Shown: positions 7,640-15,569 of the stretch, piece by piece | Numbering within the stretch: the stretch's first letter is position 1 | Layout of the letters: each line of letters starts with the position of its first letter | Source: CAVOJV01 sp963696325 | GTDB taxonomy: Bacteria > Pseudomonadota > Gammaproteobacteria > Competibacterales > Competibacteraceae | Length of the DNA stretch: 23,627 nt | NCBI GenBank assembly: GCA_963696325.1 | Contig: CAVOJV010000019.1 | Span: 1 to 23,627, forward strand | Direction: 5' to 3' | Program-made: the position numbers and the translations under genes | Notes under the pieces: model-generated | Told to the model about the DNA's origin: nothing | What the model saw: only the letters and a program-made list of their open reading frames with translations | The model's database searches: none

Positions 7640-10273
7640 TTACACCCTCGAACTGGAAATCGCACTCAAAGCATCCCGCAGGAAGTAATCCAGCGAAAGC
7701 GGATTCAAATCGGCGCCTTCAGGTACCGCAAAGAGATAGCCCGTTTTGGAACTCTCCACACGGCTATCGGCTTTTTTGATCTCCACCCGGAATGTGTAAT
7801 TTCCCACCCGGTGCGGCTGGAGTGCAGCACCCCAGCAGGTGACACCCGACACCCCGCCACTCCGAAAACGGACCGGTTGCATGGCAAAGCGGGTCTCGAT
7901 GCCCTCGGCATCGGTCACCACCACCTCAGTCTTGACCGGCTGACCCTGTACGCTGGCGTCTATGTAAAACGGCTTCGCCCGACTGGGATTCTCGCCGATT
8001 TCACGAATCTGCATGACCATTCTGTGGACATCTGGCCGGACACGTAAAAGACGCACAGCGTCTGGATCAATCGGCAAGGTGTGCCGCCTACGGGCTACTT
8101 GTAAGCTACGGATAAGCCCGACCACCTGCATCGCTCTTTCGGTTGCCACACCGCCTTCAGCGCTCGTCAAGAGAGGCTCGATAGCAATCTCTTCAGGAAA
8201 ACGCACCGTCCACTGTCCGGACTCACCCGGCCGGTTGAGACGGTATTCGTCGGGATAACCGGTGGCGTCATGTAGACCCGTTACTGCCATCAGCGGTACA
8301 TCTTCAGGCGCCATCTCGGGATAGATCTCGCGGGGAGCATAGACCATCTGGAGCAGTTTTTCGTGAACCGCGGGCGTCAAAGATTCAGCATGTCTTACCA
8401 ATTCGTGATCCGTCATACCGGGAAAAAACTCCCGCAGCAGCATCCACTTCCTTCCAGGCTGCAAGCTCTGCCAGGCTGCCTGCAGGGATTCGGAATCCGC
8501 GACGCTGAAGGTCGCATAAGCATTGCGGATAAAGCGGGTGGGATGGTAGCGACTGCTTCTCTCAAGGCCCCAAATCACGGGGATATAGTTGTAACCTGCA
8601 AGACGTCGGGTCGAGTTTTCAATTTCCTCAGGCACGGTGCCGAGGGTTTCCAGAATTAGGATCGTGCCTTGCTCCTGCGCAAGCCGAAGGAGTTCGGAAA
8701 GGATTTTTTCCGCCGGCGCAAGACGATAATAGGCCGGTCGTAGGTCATCCGTGGGTAGCGGGCCAGGAATGCCATCTTCGGGAAAAAGATACTGTGTGAG
8801 AAACCCTTCGTCCTTGGCACGCTCATTGGGAGAAAGGCGGATGTAATCCCAAACCGGCTGGTTTTTAAAGATCAGGTCTTCGATCTGAGTCCAACGCTGC
8901 CACAGCGAATCCACCGGCAGTTGCTCAGCGTATTTTTCTGGCGAAACCTTCCGCGCCACTGTGATCATGTTGCCGCCGCGACGCACCCTGCCCGTTTCAT
9001 CAAACAGCGCTTGAATCACCTCTTGAGGAAGCCCGGCAGCGGGATCTGCAAGTTTCTTTTCAATCAGTTCCGAGATTTCGCGGACTGCCCTGTTTTTCGC
9101 TTCCTCGGTATTTTCCCGCAGCGCCCGCTCGCGGACGGCCTGAATCGGCTCATAAAGGCCGAGTTTTTCCAGCGTCCTATTTTCATCGACATCCTGCCGG
9201 AACAGATAAGTCCGGTAGATGCCCAGCACATGATCCACCCGCACATAGACAGCACGGTCCTGGCTGGCGCGGAAAAGATCGAGGAAAAAGGTGACTGTCG
9301 CCGGATTCGACCAGTCATAGGCCGTGAACTGCCAGTTCTGACCGACGGGATTTTCCTTTTTGGCAGGGACACCCTGGGTTTCACCGCGCTGATAACCGTT
9401 TTCCTTCACCAGTCCTACGAGAGCCGGATTGATCCAGATGTCAGCATCCGGCGGCGAGAACGGCATATCGACCATCAGGAACACATGGTTACACCGGCCG
9501 TACTCCACCAGTTCTCGAAACTGCCAATCCAGCACGAACTGCACGAAGGCAGCAAACAGGACGTTGTCCCCATGCCGCCGCCTGGCTCGTTCCAACGCTA
9601 CCGGCTCCCGCGTAGAGAGACCGGGTTCAAAGCGGTCCCAGGTGCGCCAGTCCCAGCCGACGATGGGGTCCCGGTCGAGAAACTCCTGCTTTAGCTCTAG
9701 GTAAAGCATGTGGTCCGCAAGCCAGTCCCGGTTGCGACCGAGGAACATTAGAAACTCGCGGTAGGGTAAAGAACCCGACTGCTTACGGAAAACCTCCCAG
9801 ATCCGGCGGAGCACTTCCAATTTCAGATGGGTGATTTTTTCATGATCAATCCGGTCGCTGCGGCGCAACGCCTCAATGTCCTCGGTCTGTGCGCGAATGA
9901 AATCCTCTGCCTCCGGCACGGCGATTCCGAAGGGTTCGAGGTAACTCAGCAAAGCCTCAATGCCCGCATATTCGGGATCGAGCGCTCGTGAGCTCACCAC
10001 CGAATAAGGTGAATGAAAGGCCGCGGAGTACGTCACCGGGAGGAACTGCAGGAAATGAAAGCCCATGGCATGGCAGAAATCCACGGCTTTCTTGGCAGTT
10101 GCAAAGTCGCCGATGCCCCAATCCACACGCGAGCGGATGTGATGAAGGGGAAGGAAAATACCATCGACGAGTTGGGCGGCGTCTACCGGCGAAAAAAACT
10201 CTTTCAGCGGTATCTCCACTGGAACGAAATCGCCAACTGCTGCAGATTCTGGATGGGAACTTTTCAAGGACAC
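7640..10273 (-). CDS. malQ: 4-alpha-glucanotransferase (amylomaltase, GH77), long form
   Basis: The 877-residue protein disproportionates malto-oligosaccharides by transferring glucan chains. The GH77 catalytic residues are present: nucleophile Asp347 in VRVDHVLGIY, acid/base Glu542 in ILETLGTVPEE, and the stabilising Asp669 in TGLHDATGYPDEY. The N-terminus (DGIFLPLHHIRSRVDWGIGDF) matches the substrate-binding start of the family. It is longer than the common ~500-700 residues: roughly the last 170 residues (from about DPDAVRLLRVRPDVHRM) form an extra C-terminal part with a beta-rich look and no function I recognise. The start at GTG 10273 has GGAG 11 bases before it; a GTG near VEIPLKEF is the alternative. 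It lies between two Uma2 genes and downstream of a maltokinase-like gene, fitting glycogen or maltose turnover in the cytoplasm. Confidence 0.88.
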   Translation of the reverse strand: MSLKSSHPESAAVGDFVPVEIPLKEFFSPVDAAQLVDGIFLPLHHIRSRVDWGIGDFATAKKAVDFCHAMGFHFLQFLPVTYSAAFHSPYSVVSSRALDPEYAGIEALLSYLEPFGIAVPEAEDFIRAQTEDIEALRRSDRIDHEKITHLKLEVLRRIWEVFRKQSGSLPYREFLMFLGRNRDWLADHMLYLELKQEFLDRDPIVGWDWRTWDRFEPGLSTREPVALERARRRHGDNVLFAAFVQFVLDWQFRELVEYGRCNHVFLMVDMPFSPPDADIWINPALVGLVKENGYQRGETQGVPAKKENPVGQNWQFTAYDWSNPATVTFFLDLFRASQDRAVYVRVDHVLGIYRTYLFRQDVDENRTLEKLGLYEPIQAVRERALRENTEEAKNRAVREISELIEKKLADPAAGLPQEVIQALFDETGRVRRGGNMITVARKVSPEKYAEQLPVDSLWQRWTQIEDLIFKNQPVWDYIRLSPNERAKDEGFLTQYLFPEDGIPGPLPTDDLRPAYYRLAPAEKILSELLRLAQEQGTILILETLGTVPEEIENSTRRLAGYNYIPVIWGLERSSRYHPTRFIRNAYATFSVADSESLQAAWQSLQPGRKWMLLREFFPGMTDHELVRHAESLTPAVHEKLLQMVYAPREIYPEMAPEDVPLMAVTGLHDATGYPDEYRLNRPGESGQWTVRFPEEIAIEPLLTSAEGGVATERAMQVVGLIRSLQVARRRHTLPIDPDAVRLLRVRPDVHRMVMQIREIGENPSRAKPFYIDASVQGQPVKTEVVVTDAEGIETRFAMQPVRFRSGGVSGVTCWGAALQPHRVGNYTFRVEIKKADSRVESSKTGYLFAVPEGADLNPLSLDYFLRDALSAISSSRV

Positions 10274-10316
10274 GCTCGCTGGTCTCCGTTAGGCATCAAC
10301 TGTTTTCCGTTAACAC

Positions 10317-10889
10317 TCAGCTCTCCTGAAACACCTCGGCAAGCTCAATCCGCAGACCCGCTAGGATGCTAGAGGTCAGCGTCTCCGTGCGAGCGAACTC
10401 ATGGACCAGTTGGAAACCTTCCTCGCCAAGCACATAGACCTCAACTGTTTCCTTCTGGGGATTAACGATCCAATACTCCCGCACACCATAGCGTCCATAC
10501 AGCACTTTCTTATAGCCTCGATCCCGTGCTTCAGTACCCGGCGAGGTGACTTCCACCACCAAGGCTGGTGCGCCTTGGATTTCCGCCGCGGTGACAATAT
10601 AGCGTTGCGTTTTCTCCACGAAGAGCAGATCGGGTTGCACTACCTCACGCTCGTTACCCGTGCCAAGCACAACATCAACTGGCGCATAGAATACCTCGCC
10701 AAGAGCGTGCTCACGAACAAAGCGGAGCAGCAAGAATTCCAGATTGCGGGAAATGCGCTGGTGTAAGGGGGTTGGTGCAGGGACCATCAGCAGCGCTCCG
10801 TCCAGTAGTTCATAGCGTGCCGACATCGACTCCGGGAGCGTCTTGTAATCTTCATAACAAAAGCGGATATGGGGATCGGTAACTGCCAT
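10317..10889 (-). CDS. Uma2 family (DUF820) putative endonuclease, copy 2
   Basis: The 190-residue paralogue of copy 1 has only a few scattered substitutions. It starts at ATG 10889 with AAGGCGGTGAT upstream, 12 bases after the maltokinase-like stop. The core residues are the same (QPDLLFVEK, ALVVEVTSPGT, RDRGYKKVLYG, REYWIVNP). It sits between the maltokinase-like gene and malQ, splitting what would otherwise be a pure glucan operon. Because its downstream flank is the intact malQ start, this is probably the parent copy and the one at 7057 the duplicate, though the reverse order cannot be excluded. Confidence 0.88.
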   Translation of the reverse strand: MAVTDPHIRFCYEDYKTLPESMSARYELLDGALLMVPAPTPLHQRISRNLEFLLLRFVREHALGEVFYAPVDVVLGTGNEREVVQPDLLFVEKTQRYIVTAAEIQGAPALVVEVTSPGTEARDRGYKKVLYGRYGVREYWIVNPQKETVEVYVLGEEGFQLVHEFARTETLTSSILAGLRIELAEVFQES

Positions 10890-10901
10890 TAGATCACCGC
10901 C

Positions 10902-12788
10902 TTAGGTTTTAACGCTGAGATTAGTGCTGCGTAGAATCTGTAAAATACGCCCACCGGGAATAGCCTCCCATCCCCAGTCCCGGGCGTAGGTCTCGTACCG
11001 AAGTTCGTGTGCGGCGCGGGTGAGAGTCCAGAAATAAACAAGCGCTTTGGCCCTGTTCCGGTCCCAGGGGGTAAGTATTTTCTCCCCGAGGCCGCAGGTT
11101 TCCGCCTCGTCTAGATAACCGTCGAGAAAGGCCGAGGTCACTTCGGCAAGCCAGTTGTTCAGAAGATTGATAAGCTCCACCGTCAGTCCAGGGACTGCCG
11201 CTTCTTCCGGTGTCATTTCCCTGGCCAGGGCTAAAGAGACGCGCCTCGCTGTACTATGATCCTCGGCACGGTCCTGAGGATTCAGGCCAAGCTGTTCATA
11301 AAGACGGAGATTGGCAATGTAACAGAAGGCTTGCGCCATACCAGCCAAATCCAGGAATGGGCTGTCGCGGCCGTCCCCAGAATCATCCACAGAATTTTTG
11401 GCCGGTACACCCTCGAAATCAATCCAGCGGACACGACCTGAGAGTTCGCGTGCAGCCTCATGAATTCTGCTCATGTTCCCTCGTTCGACTGCTTCAAGAA
11501 AACGGCTGATCACGCCGCCCCCAGGTTCACTTGCGATCAATCCCTGGGCAGTGTGCAAATCCCCATGAATCTGAGCCTTCATAAGGCCCTGGCCCCGTTC
11601 GCGAAGCATACGGGCCACGCCCTCCAGAGCGCCTTTCTCACCGCCGGCCGCAGACTGTGCAAAACGAGGTGCCAGACGTTCGAGTTTCTGGATCAGTACC
11701 GCAAGTGTACTATCAGGCTGAGCTTCTTGACGCTTACGCAGAATCTCAAGCGCTATCTCCACGTCACGGAGGGGGGCCTCCGACCAGCGCTGCAGATCTC
11801 CATCACTTGCGGCAACCGGACAGAAGCTTGCACCAGTGCTACCCAGGAAGCTGGTATGCATCCTGGCGATGGTTTTCGCAATTTCACGTGCAGCGGCTGC
11901 AGCACCCTGTAGGTGTTTCCGGTGGAAAATTTCATCTTGAGCCGCTTTACCATCTGCCCAGGCTTTAACATACCGGTCAAGCGCACTCCAGAAAATCCCG
12001 CCGATCTCGTCGTCCTTATCCACCACATCCATGACCGCGCTCAGGGCTGCAACCGTCCCATTGGGAGCCTCATAGAAAACCAGGCCATAAAGCGGTGGGA
12101 CATTGGGATAGCCTGCCTGTACTAGGGCCTCATAGCGCATGGCCTCATAATTCGGTTGCCACCTACGACCCGGCTCTCCGCTGGGACCGCGCAGATCTTT
12201 GTAGGTTTTGTCTATCCATCTCGTAGGGCCGCTTTCGACCAGCGTCAAGACGTTGGAGGTGGAAACATTAAGAGATTTGGCTTCAAGACCCCCTGTGGGT
12301 AACTCCAGGTGGGGTGAAAAAACCTGAAACCGGATCCGGCCGCCCCGCTGGGTCACCAGCGTTTCCCCTGCAGTCAGACTGTGAAGCCAAGGCTCCTGAT
12401 AAAGCTTGCTGTGTTCAGCCAACGCAAGATAAAGGATACCGTCCGTTAGCTTTAGACGAACGGTATCCTCGGCGGACACGTCCGGGATCCCGGCCGAGGA
12501 AAGAATGATAGGTATAAAATAACGTTTTTGGCGCTCTGGAACCTGGTGGTCTGGGTCTGCGGCAAGGCGGAAAGTCACAAACAGCGCGTAAACCGCTGGG
12601 TCTGGTCCAGGCGCCAAGACGACAGCATCGGCTTGCTCCACACCGGTAATCACTGCTTCCTTTTCCATGAACCAGCGTTTTTCACGGAGCCAAGGCATCA
12701 GCTCCCGCAGCGCCAAAAAAGGATCCTCCCGAACCTGCACCTGACCCAGAGCGACCGAAACGGTTTCGGAAAATGCGTTACTTGTCAT
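10902..12788 (-). CDS. Maltokinase-like protein (aminoglycoside phosphotransferase fold)
   Basis: The 628-residue protein begins at ATG 12788 after GAGGA. The N-terminal RELMPWLREKRWFMEKEA matches the cap of maltokinase (Pep2/Mak) and of trehalose synthase-maltokinase fusions. The C-terminal kinase lobe has the Brenner-type motif IHGDLHTAQG (Asp410 catalytic) and the metal-binding WIDFEGVP (Asp457). Maltokinases phosphorylate maltose to maltose 1-phosphate, the donor for GlgE glucan synthesis. No treS or glgE is in the window, so they would have to lie elsewhere. The length is greater than a standalone maltokinase (~450) without a visible second enzyme. Substrate is inferred from family and the malQ neighbour. 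Confidence 0.78.
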   Translation of the reverse strand: MTSNAFSETVSVALGQVQVREDPFLALRELMPWLREKRWFMEKEAVITGVEQADAVVLAPGPDPAVYALFVTFRLAADPDHQVPERQKRYFIPIILSSAGIPDVSAEDTVRLKLTDGILYLALAEHSKLYQEPWLHSLTAGETLVTQRGGRIRFQVFSPHLELPTGGLEAKSLNVSTSNVLTLVESGPTRWIDKTYKDLRGPSGEPGRRWQPNYEAMRYEALVQAGYPNVPPLYGLVFYEAPNGTVAALSAVMDVVDKDDEIGGIFWSALDRYVKAWADGKAAQDEIFHRKHLQGAAAAAREIAKTIARMHTSFLGSTGASFCPVAASDGDLQRWSEAPLRDVEIALEILRKRQEAQPDSTLAVLIQKLERLAPRFAQSAAGGEKGALEGVARMLRERGQGLMKAQIHGDLHTAQGLIASEPGGGVISRFLEAVERGNMSRIHEAARELSGRVRWIDFEGVPAKNSVDDSGDGRDSPFLDLAGMAQAFCYIANLRLYEQLGLNPQDRAEDHSTARRVSLALAREMTPEEAAVPGLTVELINLLNNWLAEVTSAFLDGYLDEAETCGLGEKILTPWDRNRAKALVYFWTLTRAAHELRYETYARDWGWEAIPGGRILQILRSTNLSVKT

Positions 12789-12880
12789 TTCAGTCCATCC
12801 TCATAACAGAAGCACTGCGGGTTTCCAGGGAATCCAACCAGCGTATACCACTGCTGGCTATCTGAAAAATATAGCAAAAC
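12789..12880 (-). promoter_or_regulatory. Leader between aroB and the maltokinase-like gene
   Basis: This 92-base gap is the largest in the minus-strand run and AT-rich near aroB. On the minus strand it holds a short inverted repeat CCAGC/GCTGG around TGGTATAC and the ribosome-binding GAGGA. It is the most likely place for a separate promoter for the glucan genes, but no clear -35/-10 pair is visible. Confidence 0.3.
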
Positions 12881-13975
12881 TTAGTCCTCATGGCGCTTGC
12901 TACAAAAAGTGTCCAGGGTCGCCCGCAGCAGAACGGGATCAATGTCAGCGGCGATCACGGCTTGACCGAGCGCCTTCAGGAGGATGAAACGCAAGCGCCC
13001 GTCGCGGGCCTTCTTATCAACCGCCATCAACCGCAGAAACGCCTCGCTACCGAGCTTTGCCGGGGGCTGTACCGGCAGATGGGCGCGCCTTAGCAGGTCC
13101 GTTACCCGCGCTACCTCGGCGCCATTGAGCCAGCCCAGGCGGGCCGACAGGTCAGCGGCCATGCGGATGCCTGCCGCCACCGCCTCCCCGTGCAGCCAAC
13201 CACCATAACCGACCCCGGTCTCGATAGCATGGCCGAAGGTATGCCCCAGGTTGAGCAGCGCGCGCACGCCGGTTTCCCGCTCATCCAAGGCGACGATCTT
13301 CGCCTTGCTGCGGCAGGAACGCTCGATAGCGTGAACCAAAGCGGCGGGTTCCCGCGCCAGCAGAGACTCCATGGTAGTCTCTAGCCACTCGAAAAAAGGC
13401 AGCTCGCGGATCAGTCCGTACTTGATCACCTCGGCGAGGCCGGCGCTGAGCTCCCGGTCTGGCAGCGTATCCAGGGTCTTGGTGTCGGCCAGCACGCAGC
13501 GGGGCTGGTAAAAAGCCCCGATCATGTTCTTGCCGAGCGGATGGTTGACCCCGGTCTTGCCACCCACCGAGGAATCCACCTGGGCCAGCAGGGTGGTGGG
13601 AATCTGAATGAAATGCACGCCGCGCTGGTAACAGGCGGCGGCAAAGCCAGCCATATCGCCGATCACCCCACCGCCCAGGGCAACAAGGGTGCAGTCGCGG
13701 TCGAAGCGGTGCTCCAGCAGGACATCGAAGATCCGGGTGAGCACCTCCAGTGTCTTGTATTGCTCGCCGTCGGGGAGAATGACCGCCGCCAAGCGCAGCC
13801 CCGTCAGCAGGGCCTGCACGCGCTGCAGATACAGGGGAGCAACGGTGTCGTTGCTGACCAGCAATACCTGTTTGCCGGGAATGTGAGCGCGCAACAGCTC
13901 AGGCCGCCCCAGCAGCCCAGGGCCGATATAAATAGGATAACTGCGCTCGCCGAGCGCTACGTTCAGGGTCTGCAT
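12881..13975 (-). CDS. aroB: 3-dehydroquinate synthase
   Basis: The 364-residue, full-length enzyme converts DAHP to 3-dehydroquinate, the second step of the shikimate pathway, using NAD and a divalent metal. NAD-binding GGGVIGDMAGFAAACYQRG and the PTTLLAQVDSSVGGKTGVNH active-site block are intact. The metal ligands appear as Glu in LAEVIKYG and His in NLGHTFGHAIE and LHGEAVAAG. The start at ATG 13975 (MQTLNVALGERSYPI) lies 23 bases after aroK. The aroK-aroB order is the usual one in gammaproteobacteria, although the normal downstream partners (damX, dam) are replaced here by glucan genes. Confidence 0.97.
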   Translation of the reverse strand: MQTLNVALGERSYPIYIGPGLLGRPELLRAHIPGKQVLLVSNDTVAPLYLQRVQALLTGLRLAAVILPDGEQYKTLEVLTRIFDVLLEHRFDRDCTLVALGGGVIGDMAGFAAACYQRGVHFIQIPTTLLAQVDSSVGGKTGVNHPLGKNMIGAFYQPRCVLADTKTLDTLPDRELSAGLAEVIKYGLIRELPFFEWLETTMESLLAREPAALVHAIERSCRSKAKIVALDERETGVRALLNLGHTFGHAIETGVGYGGWLHGEAVAAGIRMAADLSARLGWLNGAEVARVTDLLRRAHLPVQPPAKLGSEAFLRLMAVDKKARDGRLRFILLKALGQAVIAADIDPVLLRATLDTFCSKRHED

Positions 13976-13998
13976 GATATTGAAATGGTGTTGAAAAA

Positions 13999-14535
13999 TT
14001 ACGCTGGGCGCAAGCTTAATCGGATCTCAGCCGGCGCAGGATGCGTTTGGGCCACCCGCCGCGCCTGATAACCATCGGTGGACACGATAAGATCGGCCAC
14101 CTCCCGGTAGAGGGGATCGCGGATCTCCAACAGCGACTCCAGACGCCGGCGCGGATCGGTGGTCTGCAATAGGGGCCGGTTGCGGTCTCGGCGGGTGCGC
14201 CGCAGTTGTTCCTCCACCGAGGCATGCAGGTAGATCACGAAGCCGCGCTCGACGAGACAGCGGCGATTATCCGGGTCCAGCACCGCGCCACCGCCAGTGG
14301 CCAGCACAATGTTCTGGCGCTGGGTCAGGTCGGCGATAACGGTTTTTTCCCGGCCCCGAAACCCAGCCTCACCCTCCACCTCGAAGATGAGCGAAATGCT
14401 GGCCCCGCTGCGCTGCTCAATTTCTTTGTCGCTGTCCATGAATTCCCGGTTCAGCACCTTGGCCAGGCGGCGGCCAATGGTACTCTTGCCGGCACCCATG
14501 GGGCCGACCAGAAATAGGTTTTCCGACGTGCTCAT
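13999..14535 (-). CDS. aroK: Shikimate kinase
   Basis: The 178-residue enzyme phosphorylates shikimate with ATP. The P-loop is GPMGAGKST (residues 11-19). Shikimate-binding features follow: DSDKEIE, FRGREKTVI and the GGGAV loop (LATGGGAVLDP), then the lid RDRNRPLL. ATG 14535 (MSTSENLFLVG) fits the family start; the in-frame ATG 14544 would add three residues, and the long upstream extension to 14853 overlaps the HNH gene in another frame and is a shadow. The aroK-aroB gap of 23 bases indicates one transcript. Confidence 0.95.
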   Translation of the reverse strand: MSTSENLFLVGPMGAGKSTIGRRLAKVLNREFMDSDKEIEQRSGASISLIFEVEGEAGFRGREKTVIADLTQRQNIVLATGGGAVLDPDNRRCLVERGFVIYLHASVEEQLRRTRRDRNRPLLQTTDPRRRLESLLEIRDPLYREVADLIVSTDGYQARRVAQTHPAPAEIRLSLRPA

Positions 14536-14587
14536 GGCCGGCATGATATGCCAGAAAAAACCATCCTTAGCAAGGTCGCCGGGTGGT

Positions 14588-15238
14588 TTAGGCCGCAGCC
14601 GCTTTAGTTGGGTTGCCGGCATGGCGCAACTCGTGAGTCTCCAGGCGCCGCTCCAGACGCTCGTGCAGGGGGCTGGAACGCGGAAAATGAGCGCGCAGGA
14701 AAGCCATCTGGTCGGCCAGGATGCGCCGACCCTGCAAGTACACGTATTCTGCGTGATTGGGGATGAAGGGGATGGCCAGCAACTGCATTCCCGCCTGCTC
14801 CGGCTTGCGTCCGCCCTTGTGATGGTTGCAACGCTTGCACGCGGTGACCACATTGTTCCAATAGTCGCCGCCTCCTTGCACTAACGGGGTAACATGGTCC
14901 CGCGATAACTCTCGGACCGGAAAGGTCCCACCGCAGTACAGGCACATGTTAAAATCGCGCCGAAACAACGCGTTGTTGGATAATGGCGGCACATAATCGC
15001 GGCGTGACCGGAGATGAGCGTAGGCTCCTCCCTGGGTGGCGATGATGGAATTCACCGCGATCACGCTGCGCCGGCCACTGGCGGCGTTTACCCCGCCCCG
15101 CACTTGATAAAGCAAGATTCCGCAGGCATAGGCCACCTGGCCCAGATGGTAGAGTCGGGTCGCCCCCTGGTAATCGATCCATTCCAGCGGCATGCCCGAG
15201 ACATCGGTACGCAACACCTGCTGCTCCAGACCGTACAT
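14588..15238 (-). CDS. HNH endonuclease family protein
   Basis: The 216-residue protein starts at ATG 15238 with GAGGAG upstream. A zinc-supported HNH module is complete: CLYC (Cys99, Cys102), the catalytic SRDHVTP (Asp114-His115), DYWNN and CKRCNHHKGGR (Cys134, Cys137). Such genes are widespread next to core genes in proteobacteria, and their physiological role is unclear. The gene precedes aroK by about 50 bases on the same strand, so it may lead the aro operon. The N-terminal 90 residues hold no domain I recognise. Confidence 0.88.
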   Translation of the reverse strand: MYGLEQQVLRTDVSGMPLEWIDYQGATRLYHLGQVAYACGILLYQVRGGVNAASGRRSVIAVNSIIATQGGAYAHLRSRRDYVPPLSNNALFRRDFNMCLYCGGTFPVRELSRDHVTPLVQGGGDYWNNVVTACKRCNHHKGGRKPEQAGMQLLAIPFIPNHAEYVYLQGRRILADQMAFLRAHFPRSSPLHERLERRLETHELRHAGNPTKAAAA

Positions 15239-15569
15239 TACGCTGTCTCCTCGTTAGCCATCGTCGACACCGCACTTTGGCATCTTTCCGGCACATTGTG
15301 AACTTACGCTTAAAAGGACGCCATAATCAACGACGGGTTCCAGGCGCCACTCTATATCTCCAGCCACCCAAAGGCACAGACATTCTTTGTGCGTCGCCGC
15401 ATATCTAGGTTACTATTCTCGCTGATCATGCACGCACTCCCCGCTGGCGTGCATGTCCTGCATAGAGCCACTGCAAGAACAAATTAAGGCTCTGACGTAA
15501 TAATGGCCTTTCCATACCATAATCCGGGCGTGGCGGGTGTCCGGGTTCCGCGAATGTTGGAGGAATACC
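15239..15569. promoter_or_regulatory. Divergent intergenic region, HNH/aro and pnt promoters
   Basis: These 331 bases without a gene separate divergent operons. A possible plus-strand promoter is TTGTGC (15387-15392), an 18-base spacer and TACTAT (15411-15416). Downstream is a perfect 9-base inverted repeat (15427-15435 and 15447-15455), then a long leader ending in the strong ribosome site GGAGGA before pntAA. The -35/-10 call is weak and made by eye. Confidence 0.35.
15427..15455. repeat. Perfect 9-base inverted repeat upstream of pntAA
   Basis: CATGCACGC and GCGTGCATG flank an 11-base loop. It lies just past the candidate -10 and has no T tract, so an operator or leader hairpin is more likely than a terminator. 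No known regulator site is recognised. Confidence 0.55.

Noticed and set aside
8921..9694. Plus-strand open frame (257 codons) opposite malQ
   Set aside because: Antisense shadow of malQ with no start signal.
6985..10889. Composite transposon or CRISPR-like explanation for the repeated blocks around malQ
   Set aside because: The repeats are full Uma2 genes in direct orientation with no transposase, no inverted ends and no regular spacers.
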